DNA of 64,000 nucleotides from Anaerolineales bacterium (GCA_016785015.1 JADHTJ010000002.1:36913-100912); one strand, 5' to 3'. Positions 35,536 through 45,563 are shown, counted from the stretch's first letter. A program made the numbers and translations. Notes: generated by a model from the letters alone, not told the origin.

Positions 35536-36744
35536 TTGTGGGGTTGTTTCTTTATTGAATGTTATGTTTGGCTTTTGGAGAGTATTTTGAGTAGATTCAT
35601 CTTCCGGCGTGTGATACGCGGGGTCATCGCAATTATTACCTTTCAAACGTTATTGTTCTTTTTGATTCAAGCGCTCCCCTACGACTTTACAGCATTCTTG
35701 GTTCTTGAACCAACCAGCCGACGGTTGGCTCAATCTGACCTTGGTTTGAATTTGCCATTATGGCAGCAGTATTTAACCTGGTTGGGCGGTTTCTTCCGCT
35801 TGGATTTAGGGCGTTCGTTCCTGGCGTGGCCAACGCCGGTGACGACTGTCTTGATGGGAAGAGCGCCGCGCACCCTGGTGCTCTTCCTGATGGCGGCGGT
35901 GCTGGCTTATGTTTTTGGCATTTGGCTGGGGAAGTTAATCGCCTGGAGACGCGGCGGCTTCTTTGAATTCAGCGTGACTTTGGCCGGAGTCGCCAGTTAC
36001 ACATCCTTCGCCCCATTCTTAGGATTTTTGATGATCACCCTCTTTGGTTGGACTTTGCGTTGGTTCCCGTTCCATAGCATGGTCGATCATAATATCTGGT
36101 ATCGAGAATCGGTGACCATCGATTGGGTGCTGATCCGCATGGTGATTACCATCGTGATCATTTTGCTTTGTTTTTGGATGCTGAGTTGGATTGCAGGGCA
36201 ATACAAGTATCGCAAGTGGCGGCAATTGCTGAAGTGGGGGGGTGGTTTGTTGATCTTAGGTGGCGCGGCACTTTGGTGGAAACAACTGGGCTACTTACAC
36301 CTTGCCATTGATGTTTTCGATCATATGATGCTGCCGATGGCTTCGGTGATTTTGTTGTCATTTGGGGAAACCATGCTGTTGATGCGCACAACCATGTTGG
36401 AGACCATCGAGGATGAATATGTGCTCACGGCGCGCGCTAAGGGACTCTCTGAGCGGACTATTCGCGATCATCATGTGGCACGCAATGCATTCTTGCCGGT
36501 GCTATCTCGCCTGCTGCTTAATTTGCCTTTGGTGCTGACTGGCAGCCTGGCCATCGAGTTGGTCTTTCAGTGGCAGGCGATGGGGGAGCTGATCTTCGTC
36601 GCCATCGACTTTCAGGATATCCCTTTGCTGTTGGGGATCCTATCTATTGTGGGTGTGATGGCTTTGATTGGACACATCATTTTGGATATTCTGCACGTTT
36701 ACTTAGACCCGCGCCAACGCTTCGCTGAGAGGAGTATTTCGTGA
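35536..36744 (+). CDS. ABC transporter permease, DppB-like (start probably TTG near 35587)
   Basis: FIFRRVIRGVIAIITFQTLLFFLIQALP; EDEYVLTARAKGLSERTIRDHHVARNAFLPV EAA loop. Confidence 0.85.
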   Translation: MWGCFFIECYVWLLESILSRFIFRRVIRGVIAIITFQTLLFFLIQALPYDFTAFLVLEPTSRRLAQSDLGLNLPLWQQYLTWLGGFFRLDLGRSFLAWPTPVTTVLMGRAPRTLVLFLMAAVLAYVFGIWLGKLIAWRRGGFFEFSVTLAGVASYTSFAPFLGFLMITLFGWTLRWFPFHSMVDHNIWYRESVTIDWVLIRMVITIVIILLCFWMLSWIAGQYKYRKWRQLLKWGGGLLILGGAALWWKQLGYLHLAIDVFDHMMLPMASVILLSFGETMLLMRTTMLETIEDEYVLTARAKGLSERTIRDHHVARNAFLPVLSRLLLNLPLVLTGSLAIELVFQWQAMGELIFVAIDFQDIPLLLGILSIVGVMALIGHIILDILHVYLDPRQRFAERSIS

Positions 36745-37697
36745 CCGCTCACATTTCAGAAGACACTCACTTTACTCCTTGGGAACTCTATTGGCAGGGA
36801 TGGCGCGCCCGTTTGGGACAAGTTCGCTCCATGTGGCGGAAATTTCGCCGGAATCCCTTGGGGGTGATCGGCCTGACCCTGATCATTATCTTTGCCTTGA
36901 TGGTTATCGCCCATCCCTTGTTGATGGAGACGGCCTGGCGCCCGTCTTTGTATGATCCTTATTTAGGGTTTGACAGCTCGATCCCTATGCATCCCTCGCC
37001 GCCTTCCTTCACTCATTTCTTTGGCACCGATGGCATGGGGCGCGATGTCTTCAGCCAACTCCTGTTTGGCGCCCGGATGTCGTTTACGGTGGGTCTCACC
37101 GCGGCAATCATCGCCGTTACCCTTTCAACGATCTTAGGTGGTATGGCCGGTTATTTCGGGGGTGTCATCGATTTGCTACTCATGGGGATCACAGATGTAT
37201 TTGTCTTACTGCCTGCCTTGGTGATCATGCTGATCATCGGCTTGCTCGTGCGTCTAGATTGGTTTCTGATCGCCCTTATCTTCGGAGTGCTGACTGGCCT
37301 GGGAAGTCAGGCGATTGTGGTTAAATCTCAAACCCTGAGCATTAGTTCTAAGCCCTATATTGAAGCGGCGCTCACCGCCGGGGGCGGTCATTTGCATGTG
37401 CTCTGGAAACACATTTTCCCCAGCCTGATGCCTCTCGCCCTGGTACACGCTGTGATGACCGTTGTCGGCGCCGTACTGACAGAATCACTGCTGTCTTTCT
37501 TCAGCCGTACGCACGACTATATGACCTGGGGGTCAATGATCATGCTGGGACAGCGCACTTTCCGTTGGTTTGGCCTTGGCCGTCAATGGAACGCCCTGAT
37601 CCCACCGGCGATTTCCATCATGTTATTTTGCAGCGCATTTTACTTAGTGGGGCGCGCATTAGACGATATCGTCAATCCTCGTTTACGTAATCGGTAA
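36741..37697 (+). CDS. ABC transporter permease, DppC-like
   Basis: FGTDGMGRDVFSQLLFGARMSFTVGL; IEAALTAGGGHLHVLWKHIFPSLMPL; overlaps upstream gene. Confidence 0.88.
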   Translation: MTAHISEDTHFTPWELYWQGWRARLGQVRSMWRKFRRNPLGVIGLTLIIIFALMVIAHPLLMETAWRPSLYDPYLGFDSSIPMHPSPPSFTHFFGTDGMGRDVFSQLLFGARMSFTVGLTAAIIAVTLSTILGGMAGYFGGVIDLLLMGITDVFVLLPALVIMLIIGLLVRLDWFLIALIFGVLTGLGSQAIVVKSQTLSISSKPYIEAALTAGGGHLHVLWKHIFPSLMPLALVHAVMTVVGAVLTESLLSFFSRTHDYMTWGSMIMLGQRTFRWFGLGRQWNALIPPAISIMLFCSAFYLVGRALDDIVNPRLRNR

Positions 37698-37729
37698 CTC
37701 CCCAATCGATACATCTCACGCCTCGAATC

Positions 37730-37747
37730 TAGGTAGTGTTGACGTTT
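37730..37747 (+). repeat. Solo terminus of the TAGGTAGTGTTGACA MITE family
   Basis: TAGGTAGTGTTGACGTTT, no matching partner nearby. Confidence 0.5.
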
Positions 37748-37944
37748 TAATACATTTCTCGCGAAATTAGCGAAATTTGAAACCGATAATTATGCCTGTC
37801 ATCCCGAGCCGCCGCAGGCGAGCGAAGGCTCTCCAACTTAAGTAGCAGAGATTCTTCACCCTTGCAAGGCTAAGAATGACACGTGGAAAAGAGATGCTTG
37901 CACACGGAGTAACTAGATGATTCTCTATTCCCGAAGATTACTAA

Positions 37945-37973
37945 GGGTCTCTCACGGCAATTCCCAAAGAACC
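37945..37973 (-). repeat. Copy of GGTTCTATGGGAATTGCCGTGAGAAACC repeat unit
   Basis: GGGTCTCTCACGGCAATTCCCAAAGAACC. Confidence 0.6.
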
Positions 37974-38022
37974 ATTACTAAAATACCTTCCCATCCTTTG
38001 ATTATATGTTAAGATTATCAGA

Positions 38023-38754
38023 ATGCGTTATCTGATCATCTCTGATGTCCATGCCAATATAGCTGCCTTTGAAGCAGTTCTGGAAGACGCCGATTCATAT
38101 GATTTGGTGATCTTTTTGGGTGATCTGGTTGGATATGGCCCCGACCCAAATGAGTGTGTTGACCGAATGCGGGATTTGCCAGAGTTAATCGCAATAATGG
38201 GGAATCATGATGCGGCAGTCCTAAACCAACTTAGCACAGAAGCTTTTAACGCCGAAGCTCGCCGTACAGTTACCTGGACTCAAGATAACCTAACTCCTGA
38301 AAATTTAGATTACCTGAAAGAACTTCCTTCCAAGGCTTTGGTGATTGATGATATTACCCTGGCACATGGAAGCCCGCGTCAACCGATCTGGGAATATGTC
38401 TTGAATGCACAAACGGCTACGGAAAATTTCTTCTTTTTTGAGACATCCTATTGTTTCGTTGGCCATACCCATTTGCCCAGTATTTTCCGTATGGGTGATG
38501 GCAGATTGCAAGCAGACCTCTTTATTCCCATCGAAAATTCGCAATTTGAATTGCGTCCGCGTCTGATCCTTAATCCAGGTTCTGTTGGCCAGCCGCGCGA
38601 TCGCGATCCCCGGGCGGCGTATGCGATCTATGATATCGAGAAGAAATTGATGGAATTTCGCCGTGCTGAATATGATGTTTCTGCTGTTCAGCAACGTATG
38701 CGAGATGCAGGTCTTCCTGAACGGCATATCAATCGCCTGGAATCAGGTTGGTAA
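38023..38754 (+). CDS. Calcineurin-like metallophosphoesterase (YfcE-like)
   Basis: ISDVHANIAAFEAVL, FLGDLVGYGPDPNEC, IMGNHDAAV, VGHTHLPSIF. Confidence 0.92.
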   Translation: MRYLIISDVHANIAAFEAVLEDADSYDLVIFLGDLVGYGPDPNECVDRMRDLPELIAIMGNHDAAVLNQLSTEAFNAEARRTVTWTQDNLTPENLDYLKELPSKALVIDDITLAHGSPRQPIWEYVLNAQTATENFFFFETSYCFVGHTHLPSIFRMGDGRLQADLFIPIENSQFELRPRLILNPGSVGQPRDRDPRAAYAIYDIEKKLMEFRRAEYDVSAVQQRMRDAGLPERHINRLESGW

Positions 38755-38816
38755 GGGAACTTTTCTACACAAAGGGGCGTCAATACTGCAATCATAATTA
38801 CAAGGAGATTTTACCC

Positions 38817-39746
38817 ATGACGAAACGAATTCTATTAACCCTTTCTGTGCTTGCTTTATTATTATCTGCGTGTGCTGGACAATACGCATCTGAGCCTATG
38901 CTCGTAAGCGATGATTATGGCGGCGGTTTTGCTTCTGGCGAAGCCATGTATGAGATGGAAGAAGCTGCTGTCGCGATGGAACCTGATAGTGAGTTCAGAG
39001 CAACTGATAGCACCGTGACTGTCAAGCGCATGGTGATCAAGAACGCCACCCTTTCTATTGTGGTTGTCGACCCGGCCATGATTATGGATGAAATTGTTTC
39101 CATGGCGGAAGAAATGGGCGGTTTTGTGGTCTCATCGAATCTTTGGCAAACAACTCTTGGCAACGGTGTGACTGTTGATCAGGCAAACATAAATATCCGC
39201 GTTCCAGCAGAACGTCTCGATGAAGCGATGACCCGTATCAAAGCTGGGGCCGGTGAAGTTCGCTCTGAGCAGATCTCTGGTGAAGATGTCACTAGCCAAT
39301 ACACCGATCTGCAATCCCGCCTGCGCAACCTGGAAGCTGCTGAGACGCAGCTTATGCAGATCATGGACGATGCTAATCGAACTGAAGATGTGCTCCAGGT
39401 GTATAACAACTTGGTCAGCGTTCGTGAGCAGATCGAGGTCATCAAAGGTCAGATGCAATACTACGAACAGGCTGCGGCACTTTCTTCGATCAGTATCGAT
39501 ATCATCGCCGATGAGGCCGATCAACCCATTCAAATCGGCGGTTGGCAGCCTGCCGGTGTGGCCAAAGATGCCATCGAAGCGCTGATCAACGCTCTGCAAG
39601 GCCTGGTCAATTTTGTCATTTGGCTGGTGATCTACATTTTGCCCTTAGCATTGGTGATTGGTTTCCCGCTCACCTTTGTGTGGCGCAGACTCCGCAACTG
39701 GCGTCAGAAACGCAAGGAGAAGAAACTGGCTCAACAAAAAGAGTAA
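38817..39746 (+). CDS. DUF4349-type lipoprotein
   Basis: Lipobox LLSACAG; INIRVPAERLDEAMTRIKAGAGEVRSEQISGEDVTSQYTDLQSRLRNLEAAE; C-terminal TM. Confidence 0.85.
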   Translation: MTKRILLTLSVLALLLSACAGQYASEPMLVSDDYGGGFASGEAMYEMEEAAVAMEPDSEFRATDSTVTVKRMVIKNATLSIVVVDPAMIMDEIVSMAEEMGGFVVSSNLWQTTLGNGVTVDQANINIRVPAERLDEAMTRIKAGAGEVRSEQISGEDVTSQYTDLQSRLRNLEAAETQLMQIMDDANRTEDVLQVYNNLVSVREQIEVIKGQMQYYEQAAALSSISIDIIADEADQPIQIGGWQPAGVAKDAIEALINALQGLVNFVIWLVIYILPLALVIGFPLTFVWRRLRNWRQKRKEKKLAQQKE

Positions 39747-39788
39747 GCCGTGTTGAGATCACAGTCAATAATACCAAGTAAATCTCAG

Positions 39789-39823
39789 GAACCCGCTTTG
39801 GAACAAGCGGGTTCTATTTTTTC
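39789..39823 (+). terminator. Rho-independent terminator
   Basis: GAACCCGCTT-tggaac-AAGCGGGTTC-TATTTTTT. Confidence 0.9.
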
Positions 39824-39950
39824 TGGATCAACCTCGAGGGGGTTCTTCTATCCAGGCCGGATGAACAGGACTACCTCGAGGCTGGTTGCTGACTCTTAAA
39901 GCTGAGATTCGCTCCTTAACAAAATCCTTCAAACCGGTATAATCAGCATC

Positions 39951-40661
39951 ATGCAGAAGTTGGCTCAAGAATTGGAAGCGGTGGTTGGAGTCACGCTCAA
40001 CCCGCAACAGGTGGCAGCCCTGGAAATTTATGCACAGGAGCTGATTGACTGGAATGCACGTTATTCCCTGACCGCCATTGACGATCCCGGAAAAGTCCGT
40101 GTAAAGCACTTTTTGGATTCGCTGAGTGCTTACATGGCCATGCGCAATACGCCGGTAGAACGCGTAATCGATGTGGGGACAGGAGCTGGGTTCCCAGGAC
40201 TTCCGCTGAAAATCCTGTGCCCGCATATAAAAATAACCCTGGTTGAATCAGTCACCAAGAAAGTTAAATTCTGTGAGCATATCGTCGAGAAATTGGCCTT
40301 GGAAGATGTTGTAATTGTGCGTGAGCGTGTCGAAGTGCTTGGTAAGGATGAGATCTTTCGCGAAAAATATGATTGGGCGGTGGCGCGTGCTGTAGCACTG
40401 ATGCCCATATTGATGGAATTTTTGCTGCCTTTGGTGCGAGTGGGGGGGCGGGTGCTGGCAATGAAGGGAGAGAGTGCTCCTGCCGAAGCACATACTGCTG
40501 ACCGGGCCATTGGCATGTTGGGGGGCAACTTGCAGCGTCTCATCCCGGTGACTCTGCCCGGAGTAGTCGAGCAGCGCTACCTCGTGGTGGTGGATAAAGT
40601 GGCCACAACTCCCGAAAAATTTCCTCGCCGAGTGGGGATCCCGGCTAAGCGACCATTGTGA
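39951..40661 (+). CDS. rsmG: 16S rRNA (guanine527-N7)-methyltransferase RsmG
   Basis: IDVGTGAGFPGLPLKILCPHIKITLVES; DWAVARAVALMPILMEFLLPLVRVGG. Confidence 0.93.
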   Translation: MQKLAQELEAVVGVTLNPQQVAALEIYAQELIDWNARYSLTAIDDPGKVRVKHFLDSLSAYMAMRNTPVERVIDVGTGAGFPGLPLKILCPHIKITLVESVTKKVKFCEHIVEKLALEDVVIVRERVEVLGKDEIFREKYDWAVARAVALMPILMEFLLPLVRVGGRVLAMKGESAPAEAHTADRAIGMLGGNLQRLIPVTLPGVVEQRYLVVVDKVATTPEKFPRRVGIPAKRPL

Positions 40662-40762
40662 TATCCAAACTCATCTTTTAACTTCTCTCTGTGCTCGGCC
40701 GAAGGCCCGCCTCCGGCGTGTGGCTCAGTGGTTATTTTGATGTTTTAGAATTTTGAAAAAAG

Positions 40763-41458
40763 ATGACCGAAACACAAATCGCATGGCGTGAATTTCTTGC
40801 CGGGGTCAAAGGTGAACTGCCTATCCTCGTAGGTGTGATTCCCTTTGGGATGATCTACGGCATCCTGGCTTTGGGCGCTGGGTTGAAACCCACTGAAGCT
40901 CAAGCCATGTCGGCAATTGTCTTTGCAGGATCGGCGCAATTTATGTTGGTGCAAATGGTGAGTGGGGCAACGCCAGCTTTGGTAATGGTCCTGACTGGGT
41001 TTGTGATCAATCTGCGCCACGCACTGTACAGCGCTTCTGTGGCGCCATATTTGGGGCATTTACGAGCCCCCTGGAAGGCATTGCTGGCTTACCTGTTGAC
41101 CGATGAAGCTTATGCTGTCACCATCACACATTACAATAAAGGCGGCGACGACGAAGTCGAGTTTAAACATTGGTATTTCTTGGGGGCAGGCCTGGCTTTG
41201 TGGACTTCCTGGCAGATCAGCAGCGCCGTGGGGATATTTTTGGGGACGCGCGTTCCCCCAGAGTGGTCGCTGGATTTCACATTGGCATTGACTTTTATTG
41301 CCTTGGTTATTCCTGCTTTGGAGGATCGCGCCAGCGTGTTTGCCGCAGTTGCTGCGGGTGCCACATCAATACTCGCTTTCGGATTGCCTTATAAACTGGG
41401 TTTGCTGACTGCCGCGCTGGTGGGCATTATCGTTGGTTTGTGGGGTGAAGAGAGATGA
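40763..41458 (+). CDS. azlC: AzlC family branched-chain amino acid exporter subunit
   Basis: LVGVIPFGMIYGILALGAGLKPTEAQAMSAIVFAGSAQFM; followed by AzlD. Confidence 0.92.
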   Translation: MTETQIAWREFLAGVKGELPILVGVIPFGMIYGILALGAGLKPTEAQAMSAIVFAGSAQFMLVQMVSGATPALVMVLTGFVINLRHALYSASVAPYLGHLRAPWKALLAYLLTDEAYAVTITHYNKGGDDEVEFKHWYFLGAGLALWTSWQISSAVGIFLGTRVPPEWSLDFTLALTFIALVIPALEDRASVFAAVAAGATSILAFGLPYKLGLLTAALVGIIVGLWGEER

Positions 41459-41772
41459 GCAATCCCTGGCTGGTCATGATTTTCATCGGCCTGTTGACTT
41501 TCGCAACGCGGGTTTCCTTTATCGTCATACTGGATCGATGGAAGACGCCAACTATCATTCGCCGTGCGCTGCGGTTTGTGCCTGTTTCGGTGTTGACGGC
41601 TATATTTGTGCCAGAAGTGTTAATGCCCACAGGGACAATTGATGTCTCTATGAGTAACGCGCGCTTGATTGCCGGGCTTATCGCAATGTTGGTAGCATGG
41701 AAAACGAAAAATATTGTTTGGACGATTGTCGTGGGTATGGGGGTTTTACTTTTGACCCAGTGGTACTTATAG
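41455..41772 (+). CDS. azlD: AzlD family branched-chain amino acid exporter subunit
   Basis: TFATRVSFIVILDRW, RFVPVSVLTAIFVPEVL; ATGA overlap with azlC. Confidence 0.9.
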   Translation: MSNPWLVMIFIGLLTFATRVSFIVILDRWKTPTIIRRALRFVPVSVLTAIFVPEVLMPTGTIDVSMSNARLIAGLIAMLVAWKTKNIVWTIVVGMGVLLLTQWYL

Positions 41773-42231
41773 CTTTTTGATCATCTGCAAACAAGGATTC
41801 TCTTCTCCCCATAATTCTTTGAATTCTTCAAGATGCCGAAAGCCTAGTGCTTCGTAAAAGGTGCGCGTATTTGCATAGTTTGAGTCTGGATGTTCTGGGC
41901 TCAAGGTTTTTACTTGTAAATATTCAATTCCCTGTTGCCGTAAATTATCCTCTGCTTTATGAACCAGTCTGCGGCCTAATCCCTGGCGGTGAGCATCAGG
42001 CCTGATGCCCATGACATAGATCTCAGCTGCAAAGTCAGTGTGCAATTTGAGGGTGAGGAACCCAATTACTTGATTATTTTCTTGTGTGATAAAGGTGGGA
42101 AGGTTTTCTATCTCTTGAAGATAATGAATAATAGCATCTTCGATCCCAAACCATTCTGGCAGTGAACGCAAAATTGGTTCACACTTGGATGCTTGACCAA
42201 GCAGAGGGCCGTGAATTCTTGTACTCATCAT
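41767..42231 (-). CDS. GNAT family N-acetyltransferase
   Basis: IYVMGIRPDAHRQGLGRRLVHKAEDNLR acetyl-CoA motif. Confidence 0.9.
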   Translation of the reverse strand: MMSTRIHGPLLGQASKCEPILRSLPEWFGIEDAIIHYLQEIENLPTFITQENNQVIGFLTLKLHTDFAAEIYVMGIRPDAHRQGLGRRLVHKAEDNLRQQGIEYLQVKTLSPEHPDSNYANTRTFYEALGFRHLEEFKELWGEENPCLQMIKKL

Positions 42232-42277
42232 TGATATTGGTCAGCCAACCCCACACGGGGGTGCTTGGTTATTCCCC

Positions 42278-43057
42278 TCAAGTGAATTCTTCTCGTTCTG
42301 TGTCAGAATTATCTTTGCTAACTTTGAGATGTTCTTCTATGCATTGCACAGCGTTCGCCAAGGGAAAGATTTCTTTGGTCACCAACATGTCCGTGTCGCT
42401 GGGGGATACCAAAGGATGCCAGTACACGCCTTTGGCTGTAACAGTGACCTCGGGCACTAAGTTGTTTGTGCCGACATGCACACCTTCTTGAGCAAAACCC
42501 CTTTTGGCCATGGGCCGCACAAAATGATCTTCATCGAGAATGCCGAGACTGCGTCGAAAAGCGTGTAATTCATTTAGATGTGAAGTATTGGCAGGAGTCT
42601 CAGTTGTACTAATAGAAACTTTGAACCCTTCATCAATGAGAGTCCTGATCCCATCAACCGTCTTGGCCCAAGTTCCATCCCCTCGAAAAGGATCGTGATG
42701 TTCTGGGGCACCCCCATCAAGACTCACCTGAATTCTCAAATCATCGTTGGCGATAGCACACAGCTTCTCCAGCCTCTTGCCCTTGAATAACAGCGCATTC
42801 GTGAGAACCGTTGTCTCTAATCGCGCAGAGGAATAAGCAATGATCTCAAAAATATCAGTCAGGATGAATGGTTCGCCGCCCGTCAAGAAGACCTTCTCAA
42901 ATCCAAAAGAGACAGCTTCGTCAACAAGGCGCTGAATAATGGCAAAACTAAGAGAATTTTGAGGGGCTGTAGGGGATGATTCAGCTACACAATAAGAGCA
43001 TTTCAGATTGCAGTCGAAATTTGTATAAATCCATAGCTTTTTTGACAATGAGTGCAT
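42278..43057 (-). CDS. Radical SAM protein
   Basis: FDCNLKCSYCV (CxxxCxxC), FLTGGEPFI. Confidence 0.9.
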   Translation of the reverse strand: MHSLSKKLWIYTNFDCNLKCSYCVAESSPTAPQNSLSFAIIQRLVDEAVSFGFEKVFLTGGEPFILTDIFEIIAYSSARLETTVLTNALLFKGKRLEKLCAIANDDLRIQVSLDGGAPEHHDPFRGDGTWAKTVDGIRTLIDEGFKVSISTTETPANTSHLNELHAFRRSLGILDEDHFVRPMAKRGFAQEGVHVGTNNLVPEVTVTAKGVYWHPLVSPSDTDMLVTKEIFPLANAVQCIEEHLKVSKDNSDTEREEFT

Positions 43058-43111
43058 ACTGCCTACTCTTTGTTTGATAAGTAGTTTTAGCTAATTAACT
43101 TTTGAGAAATT

Positions 43112-43250
43112 TACCATCATGTCTGTCATTCTGGGCCCAGCATGGGCGAGGAATCTCACTGACCAAAATTCCAGATCCTTCGCTCACCTACGGCGCGCCT
43201 TCGGCGGCTCAGGATGACAAAAATATGAATAATGCTTGCGCATAGGGTTA
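43112..43250. repeat. TGTCATTCTGRGC...GATCCTTCGCTC...CAGGATGACA...GCGCATAGGGTTAA repeat
   Basis: Related copies at about 37785-37917 and 57690-57832; its end contains the recF TAA stop. Confidence 0.55.
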
Positions 43251-44450
43251 ATAGGTGTTCAATCTGCCATCAGCAAACTGCCAGGTACTGGCATTTTGAA
43301 TAAATTTAGGTTCGAATAAATCGAGATCAGTTGTTGTCAGCAGGGCTTGTTCAATGTCATTTAGGCGTTTGAGTAGGTCCTGGCGCCGGTGGGGGTCTAA
43401 TTCGGCGAGAACTTCGTCTAAGAGCAAGACGGGCCAATGACCTGTTTTCTCTTTCATCCAGGCGACCTCAGCGATTTTCAGCGCCAGCAGCGTCGTTCGG
43501 ATTTGGCCGCGTGAGCCATAGGTGCCCAAATCAATGCCGTTGACTAAGAAATGGATTTCGTCACGATGGGGACCGATGGTGGTCATGCCGCGGGCAATCT
43601 CTTCCCCTCTGGCAGCGATTAGGGCCTCGTGGAAGCCTCTGGCGATTTCATCTTTGCTGAAACCAGTACGGTCGATGGGTGCATCGAGGGGCAGTGCCAT
43701 CTGGTTTTTTGGCGCGGGGAAGGGGTCGTAGGATGGCCGGTATATCAGCCGCAAACGTTCAGCCCCGCGAGTTAACTCGTTGTGCACCAAAGCAGCTAAA
43801 TCTTCGATCTCGACCAGGGCATGAGCGCGCCGCTCAATGACATACGCGCCCGTTTGGATGATCTGTTCATCCCAATAGGCCAGTTGTTCGGGATCGCCAC
43901 CCCGCTCTCCTAATAATTTGAGTAAGGCGTTGCGTTGTGTGAGTGCCTTATCATAAGCGGAGAGTGAAGCTGTGTACTTGGCATTGGTTTGTGAGATCGA
44001 AAGGTTGAGGTATTGACGTCGTTCCGCCGGAGCGCCATCGATGATGCTCAACATGCTGGGCAGAAAGAGCACGGCGTTGAAGTGCCCGATGGTTTCGTTT
44101 ATCTTTTGCTTGGCCCCATCTAGAAGAACTTCTCTTCGTACACGAGAGTTGTTGACACCATTCTTTTCTTTGATGATGCGCACTTCCAGGTTATGGGTTC
44201 TGTCACCACGTTTATAGTCGGCGGTGATCCTTCCCACAGCCAGCGGTTCGCGCGCCGCGATAAAGTTGATTAATTCCCGTTGGCGGCTGGCATGGAAAGA
44301 AGTAAAGGTCGAGAGATAGTAAATCGCTTCTAATAAGCTGGTCTTACCCTGGGCGTTGTCACCAACCAGCAGCATCGTTCCCCTGGGCACGTCAATGTCT
44401 AAGCGGGTGAAATTGCGGAAGTTGGTTAGCGATAGATGCGTCAGGTACAT
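43248..44450 (-). CDS. recF: DNA replication/repair protein RecF
   Basis: LSLTNFRNFTRLDIDVPRGTMLLVGDNAQGKTSLLEAIYYLS; LLLDEVLAELDPHRRQ. Confidence 0.95.
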   Translation of the reverse strand: MYLTHLSLTNFRNFTRLDIDVPRGTMLLVGDNAQGKTSLLEAIYYLSTFTSFHASRQRELINFIAAREPLAVGRITADYKRGDRTHNLEVRIIKEKNGVNNSRVRREVLLDGAKQKINETIGHFNAVLFLPSMLSIIDGAPAERRQYLNLSISQTNAKYTASLSAYDKALTQRNALLKLLGERGGDPEQLAYWDEQIIQTGAYVIERRAHALVEIEDLAALVHNELTRGAERLRLIYRPSYDPFPAPKNQMALPLDAPIDRTGFSKDEIARGFHEALIAARGEEIARGMTTIGPHRDEIHFLVNGIDLGTYGSRGQIRTTLLALKIAEVAWMKEKTGHWPVLLLDEVLAELDPHRRQDLLKRLNDIEQALLTTTDLDLFEPKFIQNASTWQFADGRLNTY

Positions 44451-44497
44451 TGAAAAATCTTATTTCTGTAAGAAATTTACTTTATGAAAATAAAACT

Positions 44498-44583
44498 AAA
44501 CGCAGAGCCGCAAAGACGCGAAGGTGCACAGTTCGAAATTTAATATTTCTCCGCGACTTTGCGCCCTAGCGGCTTGGCGTTAT
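44498..44583. repeat. Dispersed intergenic inverted repeat
   Basis: AACGCAGAGCCGCAAAGACGCGAAGG...CCGCGACTTTGCGCCCTAGCGGCTTGGCGTT. Confidence 0.6.
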
Positions 44584-44606
44584 TCTTGGTGTTGTAAGTT
44601 GTTTCA

Positions 44607-45119
44607 TCAATCAGCTGACGACACCTGGCCGACATCGACCTCGGGTTCCCAAACACTCAGAGCATGGTCGGTAAAGAGCACGCCATGCAAATGATCAGTC
44701 TCATGTTGGAAGATGCGCGCCAACCAGCCTTCGGCTTCCATTTTGATCGGATTCCCATCCCTGTCAGAGCCTTCGATGGTGGCCGAATGGGGGCGAATCA
44801 CATCGCCAACAATCCCAGGAATGGAGAGGCAGCCCTCGACGCCGACTTCAGTCTCCTTGGATGTCTTGGTGATCTTAGGATTAACAAATGTGTACAGCTG
44901 CAGAGGCGCTTCTTCATCATTCTCGTCGCCAAACTCAGCGACGAAAAGGCTCAGGGGCTCGTTGACCTGCGGGGAGGCCAGACCCACACCGGGGGCTTCG
45001 CGCATGGTTTCAATCATGTCATCAATTAATTGATGCAAGTCAGCATCGAAAATAACAACTTTTTTGGCTTTTCCCCGCAAAACAGGATGGGGCGTGGTGA
45101 TAATTTTTCTGATGGGCAT
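44607..45119 (-). CDS. def: Peptide deformylase
   Basis: GVGLASPQVNEPL, EGCLSIPG, QHETDHLHGVLFTD. Confidence 0.95.
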   Translation of the reverse strand: MPIRKIITTPHPVLRGKAKKVVIFDADLHQLIDDMIETMREAPGVGLASPQVNEPLSLFVAEFGDENDEEAPLQLYTFVNPKITKTSKETEVGVEGCLSIPGIVGDVIRPHSATIEGSDRDGNPIKMEAEGWLARIFQHETDHLHGVLFTDHALSVWEPEVDVGQVSSAD

Positions 45120-45185
45120 ATTGATAATCTTGAATTTTAGGTGGTCTACCACTTGAGTGTTGCCGTCTTGAAAAAGGTTGATTTG

Positions 45186-45262
45186 AACCGCGAAGACGCC
45201 AAGAGCGCTAAGAAAAAGACAAAATGAGAATGAACTTTGCGTCCTTTGCGGCTTTGCGGTGA
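45186..45262. repeat. Dispersed intergenic inverted repeat
   Basis: AACCGCGAAGACGCCAAGAGCG...CTTTGCGTCCTTTGCGGCTTTGCGGTG. Confidence 0.6.
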
Positions 45263-45351
45263 AATTTGGCTCTGGTTTTCGGCCAACAACACTTTGCAGG
45301 GTGACTACCGAATTATAAGTGTTGATTTAACCCCCGTATTGTACCCGAAAT

Positions 45352-45563
45352 CTTGGTAGTATTGAATTTTCAGGATTTTATAGGCGTATCAATCAGGAGT
45401 GGTGATTTGCGTGGTATTCAAAACATCACCTTGGGTAAGACGGGCTTCACTTCGATGAACTCAGTGCAGGCGAGAGCCTCAGCCCTCTATGACCACCGCT
45501 GTCTGAGGCTCTCGATGACAGCGCCTTTGCAAGGTAGAAATTCCCAATTGTCAATACGGCCTA
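45352..45563. mobile_element. About 210-bp degenerate MITE of the TAGGTAGTGTTGACA family
   Basis: Left TTGGTAGTATTGAATTTT; right end reverse complement TAGGCCGTATTGACAATT. Confidence 0.55.

Noticed and set aside
42278-43250. RiPP-type maturation locus around the radical SAM gene
   Set aside because: No small precursor ORF found upstream; the gap is filled by a dispersed repeat, and the protein lacks a SPASM-like Cys cluster.
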